Below are positions 33,701 to 43,165 of a stretch of 64,000 nt of DNA, one piece after another (the stretch's first letter is position 1; each line of letters begins with the position of its first letter). Source of the DNA: Tolypocladium sp. Sup5 PDA-1 (taxonomy: Eukaryota > Ascomycota > Sordariomycetes > Hypocreales > Ophiocordycipitaceae). The notes below the pieces were generated by a model. That model was not told the origin of the DNA, did not search any database, and saw only the letters and a list, made by a program, of their open reading frames with translations. The position numbers and the translations under genes were made by a program. Location of the stretch: positions 1,273,443-1,337,442 of the forward strand of contig JPHH03000003.1 in NCBI GenBank assembly GCA_000750105.3, read 5' to 3'.

Positions 33701-34121
33701 AGAAGATGACCTGCGACGACACCTCAATCACCCAGCTCGCGCACTCGTCGTCGTGCTCGGCCGCCTTGCCGAAGCCGCCGTGGCGCCCCGTACCCGCCGA
33801 CTGGCGTATGTCGTCCGGGACGACGAGCTCGCACTCCCAGGAGCCGCCGGCCTTGAGCATGGGCTCGAACTCGGGGACGCCATAGCGGCGCGGGTTGGCG
33901 AACTTCTCGTTGGGGCTAAAGGCCGAGGGGTACGCCGAGACGGAGAGGGTGTAGGGCCCGTGGACAAAGGCGGCGCGCAGGGCGATGGCCGAGGTGTTGC
34001 GGATGCGCACGAAGAGCTTCTCGGGCGAGGGCAGGATGCGGTCCTGCGAGGGCGTGTAGGTGAGGGTGTAGCGGACGACCTCGCCGATCTTGACGCTGCC
34101 GACCTGGTGGAGGAGGAGCAT
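30792..34121 (-). CDS. ROG1-type (DUF676) serine esterase/lipase
   Basis: Single exon, 1109 aa, ATG at 34121-34119. The N-terminal ~200 residues match the domain that precedes the catalytic part in fungal ROG1-like proteins (HQVGSVKIGEVVRYTLTYTP). The DUF676 hydrolase starts at VHLVVLTHGLHSNLGADM, continues KYLGKRLARYVL and ISFVAHSLGGLVQTYAVAYI (nucleophile serine near residue 451), and has INFITLASPFLGLSNENP and VNDGIVPLRTSCLLF. Yeast Rog1 is a monoacylglycerol lipase on lipid droplets. A long Ser/Pro-rich region follows, then a conserved C-terminal WRKVLVKLEPDAHNNIFVRR segment near residue 950, and a disordered acidic/basic tail. An acidic Lys/Arg insert interrupts the catalytic domain between residues 290 and 345. 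Confidence 0.9.
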   Translation of the reverse strand: MLLLHQVGSVKIGEVVRYTLTYTPSQDRILPSPEKLFVRIRNTSAIALRAAFVHGPYTLSVSAYPSAFSPNEKFANPRRYGVPEFEPMLKAGGSWECELVVPDDIRQSAGTGRHGGFGKAAEHDDECASWVIEVSSQVIFSTSAAVGYEVVVARDRKSLNLSQSLPVVGNQSHVPQPGKVSDHQQSIGAKDGHHPAQPKGVFSRAVHVKVEDTATLWNTPRLPGWDDAGVERAQHRQGADVPVESMVKTGDRETEENKMPRKQKKVHLVVLTHGLHSNLGADMLFMKESIDAAAKQAKIDAKARRARKRNSRGRSSTSRSDSEGGSEQADEKDPESNDMKHDETDDDEEEVMVRGYSGNATKTEKGIKYLGKRLARYVLSMTYPDQPFLPIFKGSGDGFAEGIQGEHHHHLDPALKEAHKHSTIQVDLDRSRRERHERPYKVTSISFVAHSLGGLVQTYAVAYIQKHSPQFFDLIKPINFITLASPFLGLSNENPLYVKFALDFGLVGRTGQDLGLTWRAPTIARSGWGALVSNLGESAHKKVYGETQPESKPLLRILPTGPAHTALKKFRNRTVYSNVVNDGIVPLRTSCLLFLDWQGLGRVDKARRDAGLVETVVGFGWAELTGTNMVSTRQKSLPNDEQHSDSGATTPREAMRQVPQPSNDAMLEDDRASLRSIPTPYNDDDAPPPNASEPNSAAGPLAGFFNLFRSNEPPKEQPISQKQKMILRRGQTMPLDQAPPGAASPVTSEGSNKPFKATTGNELEEDPESLMAPPKTTFFESAGDLLNPSMPAVDYIIDPTRRPRAIFHDRVYHPTDIPPPPMKKRPTTLVRRKTFNKASSGSQQSASASSASSSPYPSINHEDSMNSTKDYDDTANTNPDKYPGEVVDGSSMRVEEKIARGYHRDLSWRKVLVKLEPDAHNNIFVRRMFVNAHGWPVIKHMVDAHFSGSATARMRTEDEHLGERALPINQPPDEHGAETKAVSSSSSLDAPSASASDARNESEAREALDEVPDLPKPLDSDLSSASHGTPRIGNPDRADSVTWSERDWVDSENESDVDAGADAKEDKPQRKGSQQAPLSPSSWNWAEKIVGKGGRGRSKSPNGEEGKAA

Positions 34122-35211
34122 GCTGCAGCCGCAGCCTCTGCCTCGAGTCTGGGCAGGGCAGGGGTCGCAGGGGTCGTCGTTGGGGCGCGTCCGAGGCCCG
34201 TAGGATGTTGATTACTCGTCGGCACGAGATGGGAGTCGCAGACGGGGCAGCGCAGGCGGCGCGGTCGAGGCTTGTCGTCAACTGCGAGCCAGCATTATCC
34301 TCGCACGTGATGCCACGATCCCAGCCCGAGGGGTGGATGGATTCGCGCAGGGCAGCAGACAGCAACGCTCGTTTAGGCAATCGGCAATCCAGGCGACAGG
34401 GCAGACGCGACGGGCAAAATAGGAAGACGCAAGGGGACGAGGTAGGGAATCCGGCTGGCGGTGGTGGTGTAGGTAGTTGTTGGGGGAGCGCCAGGCAAGA
34501 GAGGCCGCCTGCGGGTGACATTGACAGTCGCTGGAGCCCGCAGGCACGATGACGGCACCAACGGGAGTCTTACGGGACCAACGGCCACGGCTACTGGGGG
34601 GGTCCTCCGTGGGCCCCGAAGACTGCGGATCGATTTGCCTCCAGGTCCTGGGCTTGGCTGCGTCCACCGCGTCCACCGCGGCCCCAGGGGCACAGACAAG
34701 GACAGGCACGCGCATTCTCGGGGTCCAATTCTATCCGTGTCACTGAACGCTGGAGCCCATTGTGACGCCACCACGTCAAACTCGGATACGGCCCACGGGC
34801 AACCATCATCACGAGCCAAGGCAATGCCCTCGCCCTCGTGACATCACGCGACACCCGACGCACCGCTCAGATGGCCTCAGGTCACGGTCCAGCGAGCGTG
34901 CGAGCGTGCGAGCGCGGAGAGAGAAGTTCTAGGCTTTCTAAAGTACTCTCTGATCGTTGTATTTACACTGCAAATTAACGACGCCTCCAACAGCAAATGA
35001 CCAGGCATGTGGCAGACAGATAATAAGCCCGCAAACCAATGCTCCCAACCACGCCCAACATCCATCCAGACTGCAGCCCTCGGCCCAGTAGTCCGTACTC
35101 CGTACTTTGTATATACGTTATGTACTTCGTATCCGCAATATGACAAGAGGTATCGCAAACAGTAATAAGTCGTCACTCGTGGGAGGTCAATCTCTCTCTC
35201 AGCCCATTCCG
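34122..35211. other. gene-free stretch
   Basis: About 1.1 kb upstream of the ROG1-like gene and downstream of the RBR gene. Contains TACTCCGTA at 35096-35104 and TACTTCGTA at 35123-35131. No gene recognised. Confidence 0.5.
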
Positions 35212-37819
35212 TCAAACATGCCCAACCGTCGACTCCCCCTCCGGAACGCCAGGCTCGACAAAGCTCCTCCATTGCGACACCCGATTCATCCCCTGCCCGC
35301 CGTGCCCGTTCAGGCCCGCCATGTCCGACGACTTGGGCCGCTCCTCGCGCGCCGCCCGTCGCCTGCTCCTCGGCGAGTGCACCTCGACCTCGTCCTCGTA
35401 GGCCCGCGAGATGCGCCCGCCCACGACGCGCTCCGATCGCGGCGTGTGCGCCGCGCTGTTGTACAGTTCCTCCTCGATGCTGTGCTGCCGCAGCCCGCGT
35501 CCCTGCGGCGCCGGCGGAGCGCCCATGCCCATACCGCCCATGCCGCCCATGTCCGCGGGCGGTCCCATTGGCGGTGACCGCGGTGGTGATCGCATCGGCG
35601 GCTGCATGGGCGCCATCCCCGGCCGCATTCCAATGCCTGACCGAGACTCCGACAGTCGATCCGCCAGTCGCCGCTCCATCGAGTCTCCTCGCCCGCCTCG
35701 TGCGCGGCCGACGTCAGTCACGTAGTCGGCGCCCCTGTCCACCATTGTCGCACGAGGTGGCGGCATCGCTGCCCTGAACCGACCACTGCGTCTGTAGTCG
35801 TCATTCATGTAGTGCCCTGCCGCGTTTCCAACCCCCTGAACATCGCCAACGCCGCCCATCATATCATGCTCTTCGTAATAATCGTCAGAATACTGTAAAT
35901 GTCGGGCCACGTCTGCGTCCCGCTGTTCCTGTAGCCGTCGGAGGAGCATCTCCTCCTGGTAGCTCCGCGGCCGCGGCCGTACCGGCAGCGCCATCGTCGC
36001 CGGGTGCTGTCCTTGACCCCGTAGCTCGCCTGGCGCCTGCGGGCCGTCGCCGTCGAATATATCACGCAGATCCCCCCGAATCTGCGGCACGGGGACGTTC
36101 ATGTGCTCGAGAAAGTCTCCCTGGAAGCCGCCGTCGTTGAACCACGGGCAATCGCAGCCCTTCCACTTGACACCGCATATCATACAAAACTCGGCACCGC
36201 ATCGACTTCCAGCCAGTTAGCGACGATGCTGCCACGTACGGTAGCTGTGGAACGGGGTACTTACCACGTCATATGGTTACAGCCCTCCTTCAACTCGACT
36301 ATGGCTTTGCACCGATAGCACCTCTTCCAGCCCTCGTCTTTCGCTTGGGCCAGCAGCCTGGCAGTCTCTTCATCTTTGGGACAGTCCTCTGAGCCGTGCC
36401 ACTTCCCGTTGCAGACGCCGCAGACTTTGGTCTTGCACCGACTACACCGCGCCACCTTGCGGCCATTCTCGCGACGGATGTTGGCTGGCTTGATCCACTC
36501 GCCACATTTCCTCGACGGGCAGTACAGGCGGTTCCGTGTCGAAAACTCGGCAAACTTGCGGTTCCAAGCCTTCTTGAATCTGTCGTCAAACAGGCGGTCC
36601 ACGTGCTTGAGTGGGATGTGGTCCTGGGTACAGCACCGTGGGGGCATGTGCTGCGGGTCCGTGACGGAGAGCTTGAAGATGCGGTCCAAGCACGAGCGGC
36701 ACATTGCATGGCCACACTTCAACTTGGCTGTTTTGGAAGGCGAGATGTCACTCATGCAAATGACACATTCAACGCTGCCAACAGTCAGTACGCTTCCCAG
36801 CACGCTCCCCTCATCTTGCTCACCGTTTGGCCGCTTTCGGCTCCTTTGAGTGTTTCTCTGGAGACCCTCGCCTCGACGGCGGCGCACCGAATATATTCCC
36901 AAGTATACCGGAGGGGCCGCCGGACACTGACCCGGCCCTGCTGCGAGTAGATCTGACTGTATTTGATCTCCGGGGTCTGTCGTCGTGCTGGATAACTTCG
37001 GCCGACCGATGCCTTCGCCTCACCAAGGACCTGGCGCCACTCCGTTAGTCCCGACCGTTCGTAGCAGCGGAGTGGGTCAACAAACCTCTTGGACGATACC
37101 GGCGGACGAGAATCCTCAATCACATCAGGCATCTGCGGCCGACGGTCCTGGCGAGAAGATCCGCTTCTATCTGCCGTCCGCGACGACTCTTGCGCCGGAG
37201 AGCCACCATCGCTAAAGGAATGGCGGCGCCGCACCACCTCGATTTCGTCATCGGGGTACCGTTGTCGTCTCCGTCGCCTATGATATCTCCTGTCCGCAGA
37301 CGATGCCATGTAATCGTCGCGACTGGATTGCCGCTCCCTCCTATGTCTCGTCGAGTCATCGTCCACTTCCTCCACCACTTCAATATGGTCTCCGTCGTCC
37401 TCGCCATACGCAAGCCCGCTGGCTGACGAATATCCAGAGTGCTCCGCCGCCGGGTCACGGCGATCGTACTGGGGAGATGCATCTCGTCGCGAGCGCCGCC
37501 GACCGCTGACCGAATCCCGTCCGTCGTCGTAGGCCATCCAATGCCTCGGCCGCCTGTAGACGTCCGTCGAGGACCGATCGAGCTGCGGCGGCGGCGGCGG
37601 CATCGTGGGCTCTGTCGCGTCCAGGCTCCTCGAGGTGCTCTCCGCGCGCCGCGACGTCCTGCGGCCGGGCCTTTGTACTTGGCCGTTCCGAGTGTGAGGC
37701 GGCGAATCATACGGCGCCTCGGCCTGTGTCTTCCAATCGCGCGACTCGCTCCGGTAGTGTCTTCGTCGCCCCGGTTGTCCGTCACCGTCCTCGGCGTCTC
37801 GTTGTGGTTCCAGCCCCAT
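35212..37819 (-). CDS. RBR-type E3 ubiquitin ligase (RING1-IBR-RING2)
   Basis: Four exons on the minus strand, 37819-37086, 37030-36824, 36774-36265 and 36205-35212, with introns of 55, 49 and 59 nt, all in phase 2; 814 aa. The joins give SSKRSLVRRRHRSAEV, KAAKRVECVICMSD and CNHMTCRCGAEFC. Residues 1-310 are Arg/Ser/Asp-rich and disordered. RING1 starts CVICMSDISPSKTAKLKCGH (about 316); the IBR has YCPSRKCGEW, CSRCKTKVCGVCNGKWH; RING2 has CYRCKAIVELKEGCNHMTC. In RBR ligases a RING2 cysteine takes ubiquitin as a thioester; by comparison with HHARI it is Cys484 here, in CNHMTC. The C-terminal ~300 residues carry RSYQEEMLLRRLQEQRDADVARHL and a Met/Gly/Pro-rich tract. The start at 37819 is the first ATG in frame. 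Confidence 0.88.
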
Positions 37820-39864
37820 CTCTGCGCAGCCCCAGCCTGGGGGTTGGGCTCTGGGTTCGACTCGGCAACCGCGGCGATCGAACCCCGTCGTCGGTCGAGG
37901 ACAGGCTGCAGTCGAGGGTATGCGGGAGTGATGATGGCAGCCACGGCGGCCAGTCAGGGCGGTCCACGCTGCATAAGCCTATTGCAGCACACGGCGTTGA
38001 TTGGAGTCGGCGGGTCGCTCGTGCATGGCCTCCAACCGCCACGAGGATGTCGTTGGGCCGCCACAGGTGTAGATATACTCGCCCTGAAATCCTGCGCAGG
38101 CACCCGTGGGCTCGCTCACGCCGCAGGCTGTGATCCAAGGTCTGGCGACCCAAAGTCGTGCGTGAATCGAGTCAGGGGGGGCACTGACCCGGGGTGTGGT
38201 CAAGTGGCCTGCCAGAACCAGGTTCGTTCCTGGATGCACCACACTTGCGTGATTGGCCATGAACCAGCCAGCCAAGGTTGATCAGGCTTTCCAGCACGGC
38301 TATTCGTATTTTGTGCCGAAATCCCAAAAGACGACAAGCGCAGAAGCCCGCTCCCGTTTGCTCCGTGGTGGAAGATGCTGCGGGATCAGCTTGGATTCTG
38401 GCGAAATGGCGGTGGTTGGATCGTTAGCCGTCACGTGGGACGACGTCACAGCCAAAGGGCGTGCATGCTAGAGCGCAGGCCAAGAGCCTCTCAAACATGC
38501 TCTTTCCCATCACCAGAAGATACATCGTCCATCAACGCACTCTACCAGGGTCCTCGACATCCACCGCCCACTGCACGCTCCTGGAGATCCCGTGAGGCAG
38601 CCGCAGTCATTCACGTGGCTCAGGCACAGCGGCCCTGGCAAGTGGGGTTCACGGGCCGGGCCTTGGTGGGGCTAGCCCGGGCCTGTCGGAGCTGCGGTCC
38701 GTGAGCGGCTCCTGCCAAGTGTGATTCACACTCGTATCGGGCACCGTGAGCACTTAGTTCCCTTGCCAAGAACGGCAATGTGGCTCTCAGCAAGGATCCA
38801 GGTTCACTTACGAGTAATAGACGTTTTTGTGATCTGTGATGTCCTGGAACCTGACTTTGTGGAGACAACTGGTAACATGTGGAAAGCCGAATTCTCTAAA
38901 ATCACAAAAGAATGAGTGGAGGCAAAAGTTATGCACATCTCTGTCGCCATCTGGCGGCTCGGTGGTGAAGAATACTTGATTCCGAACCATACGAGGATGG
39001 AGCTGGACATGTTGCGAGAGCCAACTCGACAAGCTTGAGCATTGCTTAACAGCACAACTTGGCGGCAAGGAGCTCGGCCGAGTCTGCGTGCAAGCCGTCT
39101 CTCGCGGTCACTCTCTGCAGCTCACCATTAACACAAATGGTATTTAGAGACCACTTCGCGCCAACTCTGGAAGTGCGGCGCCAAGGTGGGAGCGGACATC
39201 CTCGCCGAAGCCCGCAACCCTTGCGATGGCCGAGCCTGGTCACCCTGCCGGGCCAGATCCCGGAAAACCGCTACTACGGCGGGTCGACGTCCGTCGCGTT
39301 CGCGGTCTTTGGCCCGACTGCCAGTGAGACATGGCTGGCGGCGATTCACAAGCTCTAGCGTGACATGCTCGCAGAGTCGGTGAGCTTCTCCCAAAACTTT
39401 CAGATATAAGAAGTAATATCCGGTCGCCGATATACCGAATAGAAAGAATCCACATTGTCTTATAGGTTTTTACAGTTGGGTTGACTGGCACGTTTGCGCT
39501 GCAATGGGAAGGGGATCAACATGGTCTTGGGCAAAAATACTCAAATAACTCAGGGGTTGCAATCGGTGTACGTGGTCCAGGTGTCTCGTCGTGCAGAACT
39601 TTGTAAGTTCTTTGTGCGATTTGGGCGTATGTCCAGATCCAGCGTAAAATGACTCTCCCCACAACACAACACAAAAATGGAAAACAGAGAAGTGTAGATA
39701 CTGTCGTGCGATCAGTCTTCGGGGCATTAACGGAAGAGACTAGGGAGAAAAGTGAAGAAGAAAAAAGCCTGTCGCAATGATGCATCTATTTAAGTGAAGG
39801 ATAAAAGTAAAAATAAAAGTGTAACGGAACAAAAAGGAAGACCAGATACTGAATCTGGTTGAAT
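37820..39864. other. long gene-free stretch
   Basis: About 2 kb between the RBR gene and the tRNA array. Open frames up to 280 codons on the plus strand near its left end are antisense to the RBR N-terminus. From about 38.9 kb the sequence becomes clearly AT-richer. No conserved protein, mobile element or RNA recognised. Confidence 0.45.
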
Positions 39865-39962
39865 GGACGAACAGGGAATTGAACCCTGGACCTCTCCCAA
39901 GTTCGGACAATCGCTCGGATTGCTCTTGCTAAGGGAGAATCATACCACTAGACCATCCGCCC
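39865..39962 (-). tRNA. tRNA-Ala (AGC) with intron, copy 1
   Basis: 98 nt on the minus strand. The acceptor stem pairs GGGCGGA with TTCGTCC and contains G3:U70, the alanine identity pair; A follows as base 73. The anticodon arm is CTCCC-TTAGCA-intron-T-GGGAG, giving anticodon AGC. A 27-nt intron sits at the canonical 37/38 position and forms a small CAATC/GATTG hairpin. T-arm CAGGG-TTCAATT-CCCTG is intact. The D-arm GGTCTAGTGGTAT resembles that of fungal tRNA-Pro, but the anticodon, G3:U70 and A73 favour alanine. Confidence 0.85.
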
Positions 39963-39979
39963 CACATGATGTGTTGTCT

Positions 39980-40077
39980 GGACGAACAGGGAATTGAACC
40001 CTGGACCTCTCCCAAGTTCGGACAATCGCTTGGATTGCTCTTGCTAAGGGAGAATCATACCACTAGACCATCCGCCC
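39980..40077 (-). tRNA. tRNA-Ala (AGC) with intron, copy 2
   Basis: Exonic sequence identical to copy 1, lying 17 nt further right in the same orientation. The 27-nt intron differs by one base, in the hairpin loop. Confidence 0.85.
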
Positions 40078-40199
40078 AATTTGATGAAAGCCCTACCGAC
40101 GTGAACCGCCTTAAGAATGGGGAAACAAAAGAGGAGACGGGGAAAAAATTTAAGAAGTTTAGAGGTAAAAAAAGAATCCAGTCTCAGCTGAAGAATGTT

Positions 40200-40297
40200 G
40201 GACGAACAGGGAATTGAACCCTGGACCTCTCCCAAGTTCGGGCAATCACTCGAATTGCTCTTGCTAAGGGAGAATCATACCACTAGACCATCCGCCC
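40200..40297 (-). tRNA. tRNA-Ala (AGC) with intron, copy 3
   Basis: Exonic sequence identical to copies 1 and 2, same orientation, 122 nt from copy 2. The intron differs from copy 1 at about four positions. One stem C-G pair becomes U-G, so the hairpin can still form. Confidence 0.85.
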
Positions 40298-40582
40298 GAT
40301 GATTGTTGAAGGCACCTTTGTTATTTGGTAATAGATAGGTTTGTGCGTGGATGGGTGGGGAGGTGGCGGTCAAGTTAGCGAGTTCAGCCCCGGTGACTAA
40401 GCTTTTAGTTTCGCTCTTAAATGTTCCTAGCTTTGCGCACGTTAGGAAACGGGCCAATAGGCAACAACCTTTTCTGTAGTCTATATGCCTAACAATAACC
40501 CTTCGCCCCTTTTCCTACGTAGACTGCTCAACAGGGCTCCCGGCGCCTCAGTATGACTGCCCATAGGCAATCCATAATATCT

Positions 40583-41046
40583 TCAGTTCCAAGGTGTTCC
40601 GGTCCGGGGCCGATGTAACACATACATAGACTTGGTACCGTCGACATCCTTTCCCTCCATCTTCTCGAAGAGCTCAAGAATATCCTCCCTGGTCTCCTGC
40701 ATGCAAGCATGTACCTGCGTCACAAAGTCGCCGATGGCGATAGTCCCGCCGTCTCGTCGCCTGGCGTGGCCTTCCGGAGCTTCATCTCCATCGGCCACAC
40801 TCGAGGATGCCTTATCCGCCAGCACAGTGGCCGTTCTGCCAGCTCCGATACTAATAGCCCGTAGTTGGTCGCGGGTCCGGCTGCCATAGGGTGCCCCGCG
40901 AATGGCTTGCTGTCGGATAGGGGGTCGTATGGGGCGCTCATGACTTGGATATCGGCGATGTCATCGAAAACCGACCAGCGAATAAACCGTAGGCGGTCCT
41001 CCCTAAGAACAGGGACCTCATTCGGATCTGGAATATGGTCAGCCAT
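40583..41046 (-). CDS. hypothetical protein, structure uncertain
   Basis: I do not recognise this. From ATG at 41046-41044 one frame encodes 108 aa beginning MADHIPDPNEVPVLREDRLR and stops at 40720. A second frame overlapping its 3' half ends at 40583 and encodes a coherent helical segment (FVTQVHACMQETREDILELF) that looks like real protein. A frame-keeping splice from GTATCG near 40856 to a CAG near 40713 would fuse them, but its branch site is weak. A one-base frameshift in a decaying gene is the alternative. It lies in the sparser, AT-richer stretch next to the tRNA array, has no signal peptide and no known domain. Confidence 0.35.
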
Positions 41047-41724
41047 TATTGTGGAGTAATGAGAAGCTGGAGATTGAGTGCGTCCCAACATACACCACAA
41101 CACACAAGGTAAGGAGACGATGGTCTCTGCCCAACGGAGCCAAGAGTACTCTACGAAATATGCTCCCCAATAATAAAGGGTTGCACTCACTAGGGCAGCA
41201 AATCAGTGCATGCACGCCAGGTTAGTACGCCTATCTCTAGGGAATTAAAGATGCATTCATTCGTTTATCTAGAGAATAGTAGCCCCGTAAAGCGTAGACG
41301 GACGCAAAAGGAATAACCTAATGAAATACAGAGAGACAGACGGAATGCACTAGGTTCTCCACTCCTCTTATAACATCGGAGTTTACTAGATTAGGTTCGG
41401 ACCGCAAATCAGACCATATATGCAGCTGTTTACGGGCTATGTGCATTAATGAGTTCTAAATAATCGTCGTTGTTTTTTAGGTAGAAACTAGCCGGTTGGT
41501 TGCGCACTCAGTTGATAAAATGCCCCCGCCACCGCAACCAACGGCTAACATATATGCCCACAATGCCTATAGTATAAATAGTATATAATGGCTAATAACT
41601 CTTGCCTCCAACATGCTCCCCTTAAACGAAAACTCTACTGGTACTCAATATTAATTTTACCCATCCATTTCCTTTATACCAGACTACCACCAAGACATCT
41701 ACGAAATCCTTCACGCTCCCAAAA
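41047..41724. other. AT-rich gene-free stretch
   Basis: Upstream region of both the hypothetical gene (leftward) and the cysteine-rich gene (rightward). A TATAATGGCTAA and several TATA-like runs occur at 41571-41600. The ATG at 41554 may start an upstream exon of the next gene (see that entry). Confidence 0.4.
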
Positions 41725-42078
41725 ATAAAGCCCACCAACGTCATCGCTTTTATCGCCCTTCAAGCCGCGGGCGTCCTCTCGTCCCCTGTGGGTCCGACAG
41801 AGGTTGAGCCAGACGCTCCCGGTGTTAGTCTAGCAAACCTTTACGATACCCTGACGAAGCGGGAATGTTGGTTCGGGAAGCAGTATGGGTGCAGCAAGAA
41901 GGGATATTGCTATATGAGGTGCGGAAACAACGGGGCATGGTGCTGGATGGCGGATAAAGAAACTAGCCAATGGATCGGCTGCGCTATAGGAGATGATGAC
42001 CGGTGCAGGAAAGAGTACGAGAGGGGTAGGTCGGATTGCAATCTGGGTTCCTGTAAGGATTGTGGATGTAGCTGCTAG
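41725..42078 (+). pseudogene. small secreted cysteine-rich protein, start codon missing or in an upstream exon
   Basis: Open frame of ~117 codons ending with TAG at 42078. The first ~20 codons encode a hydrophobic signal-like segment (NVIAFIALQAAGVLSS), followed by a mature part with 12 cysteines and spacing such as GCSKKGYCYMRCG, AWCWMADKE and CKDCGCSC. That indicates a disulfide-bonded secreted protein, possibly effector- or toxin-like; I cannot name the family with certainty. No ATG lies in frame before the signal segment. At 41725-41727, where a start would fit best, the codon is ATA. Either the start was lost by one substitution, or an upstream mini-exon (ATG 41554, donor after 41571) is spliced in frame. 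The gene may therefore be intact or dead; the type given is provisional. Confidence 0.5.
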
Positions 42079-43165
42079 GTTGGCCGACAAGTTATCCACA
42101 GCGAATTGATAAAGCAAGGTTGAACCCTCACCCACATAACTAGTTGCTGGTTTCTGCAATCTTGTACCTGTAAGCACTAGGACAATAATAGCACACAACC
42201 CTCTTTCACCGTCCGAGAACGACACAATGGTATGGTAGTTGGGTAGTAGATAAACCGTCTATTTCTACGGCTTCGACTCGGCTTAATCACCGCCTATTTG
42301 CCTATTTGTTCTAGCATTAATATCACTTGTTCCTGATTCTTGTCCGGCCCACAAAAATCCACTGGAGTTCTCGTTATAGCGAACGGATAATAACCCTTTT
42401 CCTTAAAGAGGATCAGCGTAGGGTTTCAGCTTTGGGCCGCTGAGCATTTACAAGCTCGGCAGATCTCGTTGGACATGTCAGTTTGCACCACCGCTCAATT
42501 CTTCCAAAGCGGTTGGTCAAGTAGCACAGCATGTGGGGTGCGTGCGTGCAGGTAGCATTGGATATCCGTGTAGAAGGGGACTATCAGACTCATTAATTTG
42601 ACACAATTGTAGAAACCAGAAGCCTATTGCTTGCTGAAGTTTGAGTCCCAGGACGTTGCCGTTTACTCCTGACAGCTGCTCTAGGGTAGCGATGCCAAAG
42701 TTGATCACCCCCAAGCCACCCAGCGGGTCGGTGGAGGGTCGCTTGGGCCGGTCTTTCCAATTTTTCCAGTGCCAATAACGATGACGGCCATGTGCGTCAC
42801 TGCTTGGCCCAGCTCGTCGGTGTTAGCTGGGCTAAACTACCAAGTACGTGCGCACCTCGGACTTTTCTAGCATCAGCATCAGCACCATCGTCGCCTGGCT
42901 CCCTGTTGCTGCCTCGCCAACCCTCTCCGGGATTCCCACTCCTCTGCTTACCTCTGTCTCAGTCCTGTGCACCCATCGTCATGTCCTGGTAGCTCTGCAG
43001 CTCCGCCGCCAGCGCGCACGCATCATTTAGCCCGCCTACCATCCATCCCTTGACACTCAACCAACCGACGATCATCCCTCTCGTCGCGCATACATACGCA
43101 TACATACACGCAGAGCAGCGATTGCGCACCAAGCCCCCGCCGTCCAATCGCGCGCAGCGCCGACC
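42079..43165. other. gene-free stretch
   Basis: About 1.1 kb. The left half is AT-rich and holds no recognisable gene; the right ~350 nt is the pyrimidine-rich leader/promoter of the mitochondrial exchange protein gene. Confidence 0.45.

Noticed and set aside
37439..38281. 280-codon plus-strand frame
   Set aside because: Antisense to the Arg-rich N-terminus of the RBR ligase gene; no recognisable motif.
39865..39962. tRNA-Pro call for the array
   Set aside because: The D-arm is proline-like, but anticodon AGC, G3:U70 and A73 all point to alanine, and the anticodon arm matches yeast tRNA-Ala(AGC) as I recall it.
39865..40297. Tandem array read as a CRISPR-like or satellite repeat
   Set aside because: The three units fold as tRNA genes with conserved T-arm and acceptor pairing; spacing (17 and 122 nt) is irregular and the organism is eukaryotic.
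40865..42078. Transposon or retroelement remnants in the AT-rich pocket
   Set aside because: I found no transposase, reverse transcriptase, terminal repeats or target duplications by eye; a repeat-library search would be needed to exclude short fragments.
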